A program made the position numbers and the translations under genes. Of a DNA stretch of 16,619 nt, positions 6,372 to 14,743 are shown in pieces. Origin of the DNA: an uncultured Eubacteriales bacterium (lineage in GTDB: Bacteria; Bacillota; Clostridia; Oscillospirales; Acutalibacteraceae); contig CAJTXF010000060.1 in assembly GCA_910580045.1 (NCBI GenBank), positions 1-16,619 on the forward strand, in the 5' to 3' direction. Position 1 is the first letter of the stretch. Each line of letters starts with the position of its first letter. Under the pieces are notes generated by a model. That model ran no database searches. It saw only the letters and a list, made by a program, of their open reading frames with translations, and was not told where the DNA came from.

Positions 6372-7028
6372 TTAGAAGGACTCGTAATTGTGGGCCTCTT
6401 TCAGCACCATATCCTTGACCTTCATCAGCCGGATTTGGGTAGAGCGCTCGTTCTCGTCCAGCTTCATGGAGATATACTTGATATTGGCCTGCAGCTCAGG
6501 AATCATCACGTGCTCCAAGGCGTTGACCCGGCGGCGGGTCTTTTCAATTTCCACCGCCATCAGCTGGCAGGCTTTTTCAATCTCTGCCAGTTTGAGCATA
6601 TCCGGGAACACATCCGCCAAAGACTGCACTGCCCCGTCCAAATCACTGGACGTGAAGGCAAAGCCATAGGAGAAGATGTCGTTTTCATCCGGTGAGCGGG
6701 TTTTGAAGTCAAAGGTGGGAATTTCCACGCTCATCACATTCTCCACCCCGCTCTCCACGGAGACCCGCTGCTTGGGGGCCAGCATGGCTGTGTTCAGCAC
6801 CTGGTCCTGCATTCCGGCCCGGGCCAGCAGGAAGTTCTTGTTGGCGGCCATAATGCCCGCCTCCACCTTCTCCCGCAGGGCCCGGTTCTCCCGGACTTTG
6901 TCCAGGAACTGGCGCATCAGCTCGTCCCGCTTATCCTTGAGCAGCTTGTGGCCCCGGGTGGCTGTGACCAGCTTTTTTTTCAGCCGGGTCAGCTCCATGC
7001 GGGTGGGGGTTATCTGTTTGCTCGCCAA
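6372..7028 (-). CDS. ntpD: V-type ATPase subunit D (central stalk)
   Basis: Predicted 218-residue coiled-coil rotor shaft of the V/A-type ATPase, which turns inside the A3B3 head. The N-terminal family signature is clear (PTRMELTRLKKKL, ATRGHKLLKDKRDELMRQF), and long amphipathic N- and C-terminal helices flank a short central domain, as in the family. The start is TTG 7028: it gives the conserved MASKQITPTRM beginning, AAAGGTG lies about 9 nt upstream across the end of ntpB, and the frame is closed by the ntpB stop at 7037-7035, so no upstream start is possible. It is the last gene of the operon; the shared terminator follows 14 nt after its stop. Confidence 0.95.
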   Translation of the reverse strand: MASKQITPTRMELTRLKKKLVTATRGHKLLKDKRDELMRQFLDKVRENRALREKVEAGIMAANKNFLLARAGMQDQVLNTAMLAPKQRVSVESGVENVMSVEIPTFDFKTRSPDENDIFSYGFAFTSSDLDGAVQSLADVFPDMLKLAEIEKACQLMAVEIEKTRRRVNALEHVMIPELQANIKYISMKLDENERSTQIRLMKVKDMVLKEAHNYESF

Positions 7029-7034
7029 GGCGCA

Positions 7035-8408
7035 TCACACCTTTCCGTAATACTCATCCAGGAACTTGTCGTTGATACGCTTCAACTCACTTCTGGGCAG
7101 GATGGACAGCAGCTTCCAGCCAATGTCCAAGGTCTCCTCAATATCCCGGTTGGCATTGTAGCCCTGGGACACGTACTCGCCCTCAAAGGCATCGGCAAAC
7201 TTGGCGTACAGCTTGTCGATTTCAGTCAGGGCGGCCTCGCCCAGAACCACCATCAGCTCCTTGGCCTCCTTGCCTCGGGCATAGGCTGCGAACAGCTGGT
7301 TCATGGTGGCGGCATGGTCAGCGCGGGTGCGGCCCTCGCCAATGCCCTTGTCCTTCAAACGGCTCAGAGAGGGCAGCACGTCAATGGGCGGGGAGATGTT
7401 CTTGCGGTACAGCTCCTGGCTCAGGATAATCTGTCCTTCCGTGATGTAGCCGGTCAAGTCGGGAATGGGGTGGGTCTTGTCGCCTTCGGGCATGGTCAGA
7501 ATGGGAATCATGGTGATAGAGCCATTCTTGCCCTTCTGGCGGCCAGCCCGTTCGTACAGGGTGGCCAGGTCAGTGTACATATATCCGGGATAGCCCCGGC
7601 GGCCAGGCACCTCTTTCCGGGCGGCGGAAACCTCTCGGAGGGCGTCGGCATAGTTGGTGATGTCAGTGAGGATGACCAGCACGTGCATGTTCTTCTCAAA
7701 GGCCAGGTACTCAGCAGCGGTCAGGGCCATCTTGGGGGTGGCGATACGCTCTACAGCCGGGTCATTGGCCAGGTTCACGAACATAACCGTACGGTCGATA
7801 GCCCCGGTCTCCCGGAAGCTCTGCACGAAGAAGTTAGACTCCTCGAAGGTGATGCCCATGGCAGCGAACACAACCACGAAGGGGTCGTTGGTGCCCCGCA
7901 CCTTGGCCTGGCGGGCAATCTGGGCCGCCAGCTGGGCATGAGGCAGGCCAGAGGCAGAGAAGATAGGCAGCTTCTGGCCCCGAACCAGGGTGTTCAGTCC
8001 GTCAATGGCGGACACGCCGGTCTGGATGAACTCCTGGGGGTAGTTCCGGGCGGCGGGGTTCATGGGCAGGCCGTTTACGTCTACCCGGCGGTCAGGCAGA
8101 ATCTCAGGGCCGTTGTCAATGGGGCGGCCCAAGCCGTCGAAGACCCGGCCCAGCATATCCTCGCTCACGCCCAGCTCCATGCTGTGGCCCAAAAAGCGGA
8201 CCTTGGAGTTAGAGAGGTTGATGCCGGTAGAGTTCTCGAACAGCTGTACCAGGGCGTTGCCCTCGTTAATTTCCAGGACCTTGCAGCGGCGGCGCTCGCC
8301 GTTGGCCAGCTCAATCTCGGCCAGCTCATCGTAAGAGACGTTCTCCACGTCCCGCACCAGCATCAGAGGGCCCGCCACTTCCTGGATGGTTCTATATTCC
8401 TTTGGCAT
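7035..8408 (-). CDS. ntpB: V-type ATPase subunit B (non-catalytic)
   Basis: Predicted 457-residue regulatory head subunit, alternating with A in the A3B3 ring. As expected for B it lacks a Walker A motif; the equivalent segment reads SASGLPHAQ. The arginine finger in LPSLSRL falls at R350, the same number as in E. hirae NtpB. The C-terminal helical domain includes GEGRTRADHAATMNQLFAAYARG. ATG 8408 overlaps the ntpA stop as TAATG, with a strong SD AAAGGAGG inside the end of ntpA, so translation of A and B is probably coupled, which suits their 1:1 stoichiometry. Confidence 0.97.
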   Translation of the reverse strand: MPKEYRTIQEVAGPLMLVRDVENVSYDELAEIELANGERRRCKVLEINEGNALVQLFENSTGINLSNSKVRFLGHSMELGVSEDMLGRVFDGLGRPIDNGPEILPDRRVDVNGLPMNPAARNYPQEFIQTGVSAIDGLNTLVRGQKLPIFSASGLPHAQLAAQIARQAKVRGTNDPFVVVFAAMGITFEESNFFVQSFRETGAIDRTVMFVNLANDPAVERIATPKMALTAAEYLAFEKNMHVLVILTDITNYADALREVSAARKEVPGRRGYPGYMYTDLATLYERAGRQKGKNGSITMIPILTMPEGDKTHPIPDLTGYITEGQIILSQELYRKNISPPIDVLPSLSRLKDKGIGEGRTRADHAATMNQLFAAYARGKEAKELMVVLGEAALTEIDKLYAKFADAFEGEYVSQGYNANRDIEETLDIGWKLLSILPRSELKRINDKFLDEYYGKV

Positions 8409-10177
8409 TAGAAGTCCTCCTTTGTCTGCTTGGCGTCGTTCAGTTCCTTATCGAGCTCTGCCATAACCTGCCCGAAGGCCTCCTTCACCTTGTCGGGCTC
8501 GGTATACTTAAAGCGGCCGATCTGCTCGCGAACGGGCAGGTCGATCAGCTTCTGAATGTCCACCCCAGCGCTGAGGGCCTGGAGGGCCTTCTCATAGTAA
8601 CCGGTAATCAGAAGCATCATGTCATGCTGCTTCTCCAAGGAGGTGTAGGTATCAATCTCGTCAAAGGAGTTCTGATGCAGGAAGTCCTCTCGGATAGAGC
8701 GGGCGGCCTCCAGCTTCAGCCGCTCGGGGGCGCTCAGGGCGTCCATACCGACCAGCTGCACAATTTCCTGCAGCTCGGCTTCGTCCTGCAGCAGGCCCAT
8801 CAGTTCGGTACGCAGAGCAATCCAATCCTCGGCTACGTTTTGGTTGAACCAGGCAGCCACGTCATCCAGGTACTGGGAGTAGCTGGTCAGCCAGTTGATG
8901 GCCGGGAAGTGGCGCTGCTGGGCCAGGGCGGAATCCAGGCCCCAGAACACCTTGACGATGCGCAGGGTGGCCTGAACGACAGGGTCGGAGTTGTCGCCGC
9001 CGGAAGGGGAAACCGCGCCGATAACGGACAGGGAGCCCTCGCGCTCGCCAGAGCACAGTGCCTTGACAGAACCGGCGCGCTCGTAGAACTGGGCGATACG
9101 GCTGCCCAGATAGGCAGGATAGCCCTCTTCGCCGGGCATCTCCTCCAGACGGCCGGACATCTCGCGCAGGGCCTCAGCCCAGCGGGAGGTGGAGTCAGCC
9201 ATCAGGGCCACGGAGTAGCCCATGTCCCGGAAGTACTCGGCGATGGTGATACCGGAGTAGACGGAGGCCTCGCGGGCGGCCACAGGCATGTCGGAGGTAT
9301 TGGCAATCAGAACGGTCCGCTCCATCAGGGACTTGCCGGTTTTGGGGTCCACCAGCTCGGGGAACTCGTTGAGAACGTCGGTCATCTCGTTGCCCCGCTC
9401 GCCGCAGCCGATGTAGACCACAATGTCCACTTCAGCCCACTTTGCCAGCTGGTGCTGAATGACGGTTTTGCCGCTGCCGAAGGGGCCGGGCACGGCCGCC
9501 ACGCCCCCCCTGGCAATGGGGAACATGGTGTCCACCACGCGCTGGCCGGTGACCAGGGGCATATTGGGGGACATTTTCTGCTTATAGGGGCGGCCCTGAC
9601 GGACGGGCCATTTCTGCATCAGGCCCAAGGGCTTGGGGCCGTCGGCAGTCTCCAGGGTGGCCACAGTGTCCGTGACCTTGAACTTGCCGGCCTTGATGTC
9701 CGTGAGCTTGCCGGAGAGCCCGGGGGGGACCATGATTTTGTGGGAGACCGCTGCAGTCTCCTGCACGGTGCCGATAATGTCGCCGCCGGTCACTTCGTCC
9801 CCCGCCTTGGCGGTGGGCACAAAGTCCCACTCCAAATCCCGCTTCAGAGAGGGGACCTCCACGCCGCGCTGCAGGTTGTTGCCGGAGATTTTCATAATGT
9901 CATCCAGCGGGCGCTGGATGCCGTCGTAAATACTGCTGATAAGGCCGGGCCCCAGCTCCACGCTCAGGGGCGCGCCGGTGGATTCCACCGGTTCGCCGGG
10001 GGCCAGGCCAGAGGTCTCCTCGTACACCTGGATGGAGGCCTCGTCGCCGTGAATCTCGATGATTTCACCAATCAGGCGGCGCTCACTGACGCGGACCACG
10101 TCGAACATGTTGGCGTCGCGCATACCCTTGGCAATTACGAGAGGACCGGCTATTTTTTTGATGGTGCCATTGCCCAT
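8408..10177 (-). CDS. ntpA: V-type ATPase subunit A (catalytic)
   Basis: Predicted 589-residue catalytic nucleotide-binding subunit, normal length for A with its extra bulge domain (about residues 110-200). The Walker A motif GPFGSGKT is at residues 231-238. DSTSRWAEALREMSGRLEEMPGEEGYPAY and SDMPVAAREAS carry the usual catalytic region and subunit-interface residues. ATG 10177 is chosen: it gives MGNGTIKKIAGPLV, and GGGTGA lies 9 nt upstream. The in-frame TTG at 10186, three codons earlier, is nearly on top of that SD. There is a 30-nt gap after ntpG and a 1-nt overlap with ntpB. Confidence 0.97.
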   Translation of the reverse strand: MGNGTIKKIAGPLVIAKGMRDANMFDVVRVSERRLIGEIIEIHGDEASIQVYEETSGLAPGEPVESTGAPLSVELGPGLISSIYDGIQRPLDDIMKISGNNLQRGVEVPSLKRDLEWDFVPTAKAGDEVTGGDIIGTVQETAAVSHKIMVPPGLSGKLTDIKAGKFKVTDTVATLETADGPKPLGLMQKWPVRQGRPYKQKMSPNMPLVTGQRVVDTMFPIARGGVAAVPGPFGSGKTVIQHQLAKWAEVDIVVYIGCGERGNEMTDVLNEFPELVDPKTGKSLMERTVLIANTSDMPVAAREASVYSGITIAEYFRDMGYSVALMADSTSRWAEALREMSGRLEEMPGEEGYPAYLGSRIAQFYERAGSVKALCSGEREGSLSVIGAVSPSGGDNSDPVVQATLRIVKVFWGLDSALAQQRHFPAINWLTSYSQYLDDVAAWFNQNVAEDWIALRTELMGLLQDEAELQEIVQLVGMDALSAPERLKLEAARSIREDFLHQNSFDEIDTYTSLEKQHDMMLLITGYYEKALQALSAGVDIQKLIDLPVREQIGRFKYTEPDKVKEAFGQVMAELDKELNDAKQTKEDF

Positions 10178-10207
10178 GTTTACCAATCACCCGTTTCTCG
10201 AATTATT

Positions 10208-10528
10208 TTAATTTCCATTGAAAATGATGTCGGAGCCCACAGCCTGCTCCACCGAGTGCTTGACCATATTGATGCCAAGGCAGGTGTTCCCGTGCACGCC
10301 GGGGATGGGGATGACCGCGGGGAGAAGGCTGTCCCGGCAGCGCTCCAGCTCGGGGCCCAGCTCCTGTGCCAGGGCCTCGGTGATGTAGATTACGGCGTAG
10401 TCCTGCTCCGAGAGGCGGCGCAGGGCCTTTGCCCCCTCGTCGCCGCTGCTTACAGGGAACACCTCCAGGCCCAGGGCCGCAAAGCCGTAGATGCTGTCGC
10501 GGTCGCCCAAAACTGCAATCTTATACAT
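10208..10528 (-). CDS. ntpG: V-type ATPase subunit F (NtpG-type, central stalk)
   Basis: Predicted 106-residue small Rossmann-like subunit that binds the D shaft. Family pattern: MYKIAVLGDRDSIYGFAALGLEVF, then DYAVIYITEALAQEL, and PVIPIPG-like core (AVIPIPGVHG). The start overlaps the ntpC stop by 8 nt (ATGTATAA), which indicates translational coupling. The position between C and A matches ntpG of E. hirae, where this subunit is named G; other naming schemes call it AtpF. Confidence 0.93.
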   Translation of the reverse strand: MYKIAVLGDRDSIYGFAALGLEVFPVSSGDEGAKALRRLSEQDYAVIYITEALAQELGPELERCRDSLLPAVIPIPGVHGNTCLGINMVKHSVEQAVGSDIIFNGN

Positions 10529-11477
10529 ACATTTCCCTCAGTCTTTCCCGGACCATGCCGTCGTCCAGCTCGTTGAGCTTGCCGGAGAGGATAATCCGTA
10601 CGGTGCTGATTTCATTGCGCCGGGCGAGGACATAGGCAAACAGGGGCCCGATGGTGAAGGGGTTCATCTTCTGGTCCTTGATAAGGTCCATGACCCGGTC
10701 GTCACACCATTTTTCAAAGGCGGAGTAGGATTCTTTCAGCCGCTCGGCAGCTTCACTGTAAGGGGTCACTGCCAGATAGGCGTACAAATCGTCCAGGCTT
10801 TTGCAGGCCGCCCCAGCCAGAGAGGCCATGGAAAGGCTCCCGCAGGGGGCCAGGGCCGCGTCCAAAAAGGCCCGGTTTTTCCCGGTCTTGCAGGCGCGCA
10901 CCGCCACCTTGATGTCAGAGACCGCGCAGGTAAGCTCCGCGTAGTCCCGCAGAATATCGCTGCCGCTCTCCTGGCCGCATTCCAAGATGCCGCACAGGCA
11001 GGCCTTATCCAGGATAACGTCGCACAGCTGGCCGTCCTGGGTCTGCAGCAGGGTGTGATAAGCGCTGTCCGCCGCGGCGGCCATGCTCTCGGGCAGGGGG
11101 GAGAAGTCCCCCTCCCGCACGCATTGCAGCAGGGTCTCTGGGGGGATGGAGCCGCCGGGCAGGAACACATCGTGGGGCTCCGCGCTGGTGACCACCGCTT
11201 TCACGGCAGCTTTCAGGTTGTTGTAATCAGTGGGGAACAGGAGCACCCGGAAGGGGCTCAAATCGTCAGTCAGCTCACGGATAAAGGCCCAGGTTTTCTC
11301 CTCCTCGGCGGCAAGCACCTCTTCGGGGGAGCCTGTGGCCCAGCCCTTGTCGCTTAAAGTGCGCAGGCACTCTTCCACGCTGCGGCAGGCCATCAGCTGG
11401 TCCACATCCTGGCGGCTGAGCAGGCTGAGCTCCCGAGAGCGCACCCGCGCCACCGCGTAGATATATTCTTCAGTCAT
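10521..11477 (-). CDS. ntpC: V-type ATPase subunit C (d-type, rotor-stalk connector)
   Basis: Predicted 318-residue all-helical subunit that seats the D/F shaft on the K-ring. Conserved features: YIYAVARVRSREL at the N-terminus, PTDYNNLKAAVKA, and GPLFAYVLARRNEISTVRIIL followed by SGKLN near the C-terminus. ATG 11477 gives the usual start and has AAAGGA about 11 nt upstream. A longer frame begins with GTG 11510, overlapping the ntpE stop (GTGA), but it lacks an SD and would add 11 unconserved residues. It overlaps ntpG by 8 nt. Confidence 0.94.
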   Translation of the reverse strand: MTEEYIYAVARVRSRELSLLSRQDVDQLMACRSVEECLRTLSDKGWATGSPEEVLAAEEEKTWAFIRELTDDLSPFRVLLFPTDYNNLKAAVKAVVTSAEPHDVFLPGGSIPPETLLQCVREGDFSPLPESMAAAADSAYHTLLQTQDGQLCDVILDKACLCGILECGQESGSDILRDYAELTCAVSDIKVAVRACKTGKNRAFLDAALAPCGSLSMASLAGAACKSLDDLYAYLAVTPYSEAAERLKESYSAFEKWCDDRVMDLIKDQKMNPFTIGPLFAYVLARRNEISTVRIILSGKLNELDDGMVRERLREMYV

Positions 11478-11506
11478 AGCAGCAGGTTTCCTTTCTCCGG
11501 GCGGGG

Positions 11507-12100
11507 TCACGCCACGGGGAACAGCAGCTTGCCCGCCGCGTCCCGAAGCTGGTCAGAAGCGTCCTCAAAAATGGCCCGGAAGGTGCAGTTGATGTCCACA
11601 CCGCCGTAGACCAGCAGAAAACCGCTCTCTATCTTCTGAGGCTTGGGGGAGATGGTGACCTCCGCCTCAGGCACGGCTTTGCGCATACGGGCCAAAAAGT
11701 CGTCCGGCAGGCGGTCGATGTCCTTTTTGTTCAAATACATTTCCCCCCGGCCCTCTTGGGCAAAACGCTTATAGAGGGTGAGAAGCGTGCTGAAATATTC
11801 CTCGTCCGGGGCGTTCTCCAAAGACGTTTTGGCCGCGTCCACAGCCTCGCGAATCAGCTCCTGCTTAAAGACCAGCATTTGGTTGCGCTGCTCCAGCTCG
11901 GCGGCGGACTGGGCACGGTCGCGGATGTCCTGGGCCCGGCGTTCGCCGTCCTTTAAGACAGCGCGGACCTTCTCGGCCCCCCGGGCCTTGGCGTCCTCGG
12001 CTATCTCACCGGCCTTTGTCCGGGCCTCGGCCAGGATTTCGCTGGCCTCCTTCTGCCCGTCGCCGGCAATCTGGTTGATAATGGATTCCAGTCCGGTCAT
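11507..12100 (-). CDS. ntpE: V-type ATPase subunit E (peripheral stalk)
   Basis: Predicted 197-residue peripheral stalk subunit. The first 100 residues form a charged Ala/Glu/Lys/Arg-rich coiled coil (ASEILAEARTKAGEIAEDAKARG and onward), which pairs with the G/H-type subunit encoded by ntpF. The C-terminal globular domain has the family pattern SGFLLVYGGVDINCTF. A strong SD (GAGGAGGG) precedes ATG 12100. It lies 37 nt after ntpK and 29 nt before the chosen ntpC start. Confidence 0.94.
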   Translation of the reverse strand: MTGLESIINQIAGDGQKEASEILAEARTKAGEIAEDAKARGAEKVRAVLKDGERRAQDIRDRAQSAAELEQRNQMLVFKQELIREAVDAAKTSLENAPDEEYFSTLLTLYKRFAQEGRGEMYLNKKDIDRLPDDFLARMRKAVPEAEVTISPKPQKIESGFLLVYGGVDINCTFRAIFEDASDQLRDAAGKLLFPVA

Positions 12101-12137
12101 GGATGTCCCTCCTCTCTCCTGGTAATGGGGGTCCGCA

Positions 12138-12635
12138 TCAGACCGGGATCTTGGCGATGCTGGTGATGGCCAGGATGGAAATCAGCAGGGCCAAGACAGC
12201 GTAGGTCTCAACCATGGCAGGGAAAATCATGGACTTACCGAACTGGTCGGGGCGCTTGGCCACCAGGCTGATGGAGGAGACAGCGGCCTTTGCCTGCCAC
12301 TTGGCAGAGACCATGCCCACAATGGCCATGGGCAGGCAGGCGGCCAGGTACAGCAGGCCCTTGGCCAGGGTCATCTCAGCGGTGCCGCCGAGAACGCCAA
12401 TCTGGGTCAGGGTGACGAAGCCAATCAGCAGGCCGTAGATGCCCTGGGTGCCGGGCAGCAGCTGCAGAATCAGGACGCGGCCGAACAGGCTGGGGTTTTC
12501 AGTGACCACACCGGCGGCCGCCTGGCCGGTCATGCCAACGCCGATGGCGGAGCCGATGCCGCCCATCAGGGCCGCCAGCACCGCGCCGATTAAAGCAAAA
12601 ACGATACCCATAGTGCTCCAGTCAAAGTTTTCCAT
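12138..12635 (-). CDS. ntpK: V-type Na+-ATPase subunit K (rotor ring proteolipid)
   Basis: Predicted 165-residue four-helix proteolipid made of two fused hairpins, as in E. hirae NtpK (156 residues). The Glu that carries the ion is E143 (PAMVETYAVL). The other Na+ ligands known from NtpK are also present at matching places: L60, T63, Q64 (LLPGTQGIYG, with Y67) and Q114 (SAKWQAK). This strongly suggests Na+ coupling. The start is ATG 12635, with GGAGG 9 nt upstream inside the end of ntpI; the longer upstream frame is the ntpI coding region read in another frame. The gene lies just 4 nt after ntpI. Confidence 0.95.
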   Translation of the reverse strand: MENFDWSTMGIVFALIGAVLAALMGGIGSAIGVGMTGQAAAGVVTENPSLFGRVLILQLLPGTQGIYGLLIGFVTLTQIGVLGGTAEMTLAKGLLYLAACLPMAIVGMVSAKWQAKAAVSSISLVAKRPDQFGKSMIFPAMVETYAVLALLISILAITSIAKIPV

Positions 12636-12639
12636 TTCA

Positions 12640-14664
12640 TTATTCCTCCGTAATCTTAAAATGTTTGGTTTTGGCGGCAAAGGGCTCAAATTTCCGCCCG
12701 CCGCCCTCATAAAACTTGCCGAAGAACTCCACGTACTGCAAGCGGTTGGTATGTACGTAGGCGCCCAGCAGGTTGATGAGCAGGTTCAGCACATGGCCGA
12801 TGACGAACACCAGAATAAACAGGATGGCGCCAATCACGCCGCCCCCGGCCATGGAACCCAGCATATTGAACACCTGGGCAATAACGCCGGTGGCAAGGCC
12901 CAGGGCCAGAAGCCGGGAGTAGGACAGGATGTCAGACAGCCAGCTGGACACGCCGTAGAGGCCGTACAGGCCCTTTAAGAGCCGCTTTACCCCCCGGCTC
13001 TCCCGGCCGGAGGTGGCGATGATGCCCACCGCGCCGATACCGGCGAACACCAGGGCAATATTGGTCACCACAGGGGGGATGGCCAGCTCCAGGCCCATCA
13101 TGGTCTGGAACATCTCCATGGACACCAGGGCCACAATCAGGCCGCCCACCAGCATGTACCAGAACCCGCTGTCATACAGGGCGTCCAGGTATTTTCGCTG
13201 GCGGCAGAGCTGGTAAATCTGCATGCCAAGCCCAGCGAACAGGTGGATGATGCCCAAAAGGAAGCTGAACAGCATCAGCCGCATGGGTTCATCCAGGGGC
13301 GCGAACCACAGGGGCTTTACATGGATGTCCGCGCCGAAGAAGGTGCGGGCAATCACGTCAATGGCATCGCCGAAGTAGCTGCCGAACATAATGCCCCAGA
13401 ACAGGGTGGAAAGGCCGCAGAAGAAGAACATTTTCAAACTCTTGCGCAGGCCCTCTTCAATGTTTTTGAACTTTAAGAGCACGATGCCGCAGCAAAGGCT
13501 GATCAGGAAGCCGTAGGCCGCGTCGGAGAGCATCATGCCGAACAGGACATAGTAGAAAATGCACATGACCTTGGCTGGGTCCACCTCACGCCTGCCGGGC
13601 AGGCTGTACCCCTCGATGACCCCCTCCACAGGGGAGCCGAAGAAGCCGTTCTGCAGCTTGACAGGCAGCTCCTCGTTCTCGCCGGGAGTCTCCACCTCCA
13701 CAAAGGCCCCGAACCTTTCCTCCAGCTCCTTCTGCAGCTTGGGGATACGGGCAGCCTCTGCGTAGCCGGTGAGCCAGAACACGTGGGGGCTCTGCCAAAG
13801 CTGGCCCAGCACACTGTATTTGTCTGCCCGCATGGAGTAGTAGTCCGCTGTGAAAAGCAGCTCCTCCCGCTTTCCGGCATAGGAGATAATCTCCTTCTCC
13901 GCTTCGCTGGCGTCGTCCCGGGCAGCCTGGATGCGCTTTTTCAGCTCTTCCACCCGCTGGGGGGGCGCGGTCTTGGAGGGGGCGGCAGGATAGGTGAAGC
14001 CCATGCCCCGCAGGGCGCTCTCCACCTTCATGCCCACCTTGCTCAGACACACGATAAACACGCAGGTCTGCTGGGACTGGGTGCTGATAACCTCCACCTC
14101 GACCCCTTCCGCCTCTGGGGCGGCCTGGGCCAGGCGGGTTTTGATTTCTCCCTCTGTCAGCTCGTCAGGGAAGGTGCCGATAAAGACGCTGGACGAGTGG
14201 GTGCCAATGGTGCGCATGGGCACATCCAGGGCCATCCAGGGCTTCAGGGCGTCAATCTGGGCCTCGAGCCGGGCGATTTCCGCCTGCTGGTCCGTAATGC
14301 GCTTGCCCAGGGCATTGATTCGGGAGGCAGTCTTGTTGAGCTCAGGGGCGGCCTGGGCCGTCTGCTCGTACTGATGGGCATTGATGCCCTTGCGTCCTTC
14401 CAGCATAGCCAGCATGGACTTCTGCGGGGGGGCGTAGCTGTCCAGCACTTCAACAGCGTTTGTAATCATCTGGGAATTCTTTTCAAACATCTGCCGCGCG
14501 GAAGCGGTGTCTGTCCTGGAGAAGGGGCCCTGTGAGAGCTCCTCCTGTGCCTCTTCTGGGGTGTTGACCTCCACAATGGCTTTCCGCTGCAGCATTTCCA
14601 AAATCTTTTTGCGGTTGTTCTTCAGCGCGTATACATGGATGCGCTTCATTTCCACTACCGCCAT
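12640..14664 (-). CDS. ntpI: V-type ATPase subunit I (membrane stator, a-type)
   Basis: Predicted 674-residue stator. The first 350 residues or so are soluble and helical/coiled coil (MAVVEMKRIHVYALK at the start), holding the peripheral stalk. The remainder has about seven membrane segments facing the K-ring. The ion-channel arginine is in LSYSRLLALGL (R584), as in NtpI. The start is ATG 14664 or ATG 14670: AGGAGG (14680-14675) lies 10 or 4 nt upstream. I prefer 14664 because MAVVEMK matches family N-termini. A longer frame to 14904 runs through ntpF and a tandem repeat and is not credible. Confidence 0.95.
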   Translation of the reverse strand: MAVVEMKRIHVYALKNNRKKILEMLQRKAIVEVNTPEEAQEELSQGPFSRTDTASARQMFEKNSQMITNAVEVLDSYAPPQKSMLAMLEGRKGINAHQYEQTAQAAPELNKTASRINALGKRITDQQAEIARLEAQIDALKPWMALDVPMRTIGTHSSSVFIGTFPDELTEGEIKTRLAQAAPEAEGVEVEVISTQSQQTCVFIVCLSKVGMKVESALRGMGFTYPAAPSKTAPPQRVEELKKRIQAARDDASEAEKEIISYAGKREELLFTADYYSMRADKYSVLGQLWQSPHVFWLTGYAEAARIPKLQKELEERFGAFVEVETPGENEELPVKLQNGFFGSPVEGVIEGYSLPGRREVDPAKVMCIFYYVLFGMMLSDAAYGFLISLCCGIVLLKFKNIEEGLRKSLKMFFFCGLSTLFWGIMFGSYFGDAIDVIARTFFGADIHVKPLWFAPLDEPMRLMLFSFLLGIIHLFAGLGMQIYQLCRQRKYLDALYDSGFWYMLVGGLIVALVSMEMFQTMMGLELAIPPVVTNIALVFAGIGAVGIIATSGRESRGVKRLLKGLYGLYGVSSWLSDILSYSRLLALGLATGVIAQVFNMLGSMAGGGVIGAILFILVFVIGHVLNLLINLLGAYVHTNRLQYVEFFGKFYEGGGRKFEPFAAKTKHFKITEE

Positions 14665-14687
14665 CTGCATCGAACCTCCTTTGTGTC

Positions 14688-14734
14688 TAAGAGCAGTGCG
14701 CTCTGAGCGATGCGCTCTGAGCGATGCGCTCTTA
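14688..14734. repeat. 14-bp tandem palindromic repeat between ntpF and ntpI
   Basis: The unit GCGCTCTGAGCGAT occurs at 14698-14711 and 14712-14725, with a partial third (GCGCTCT) at 14726-14732. Each unit contains CGCTC-T-GAGCG. On the transcribed strand, CAT loops closed by GAGCG/CGCTC form two small hairpins. The block is flanked by the inverted pair TAAGAGC (14688-14694) and GCTCTTA (14728-14734). It fills most of the 79-nt ntpF-ntpI gap and could be an RNA processing or stability element or an attenuator. There is no T-run after it. Confidence 0.75.
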
Positions 14735-14743
14735 TGAAAAGTC

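Noticed and set aside
6948..10576. Very long open frames on the + strand opposite ntpB and ntpA (487 and 724 codons)
   Set aside because: They lie antisense to strongly conserved ATPase genes. High GC and codon bias remove stop codons from the complementary frame. The translations show no domain and the starts lack ribosome binding sites.
14698..14732. CRISPR-like array or replication iterons
   Set aside because: The unit is 14 bp with no spacers and only 2.5 copies, inside an operon. This does not fit a CRISPR array, and no replication gene is nearby.
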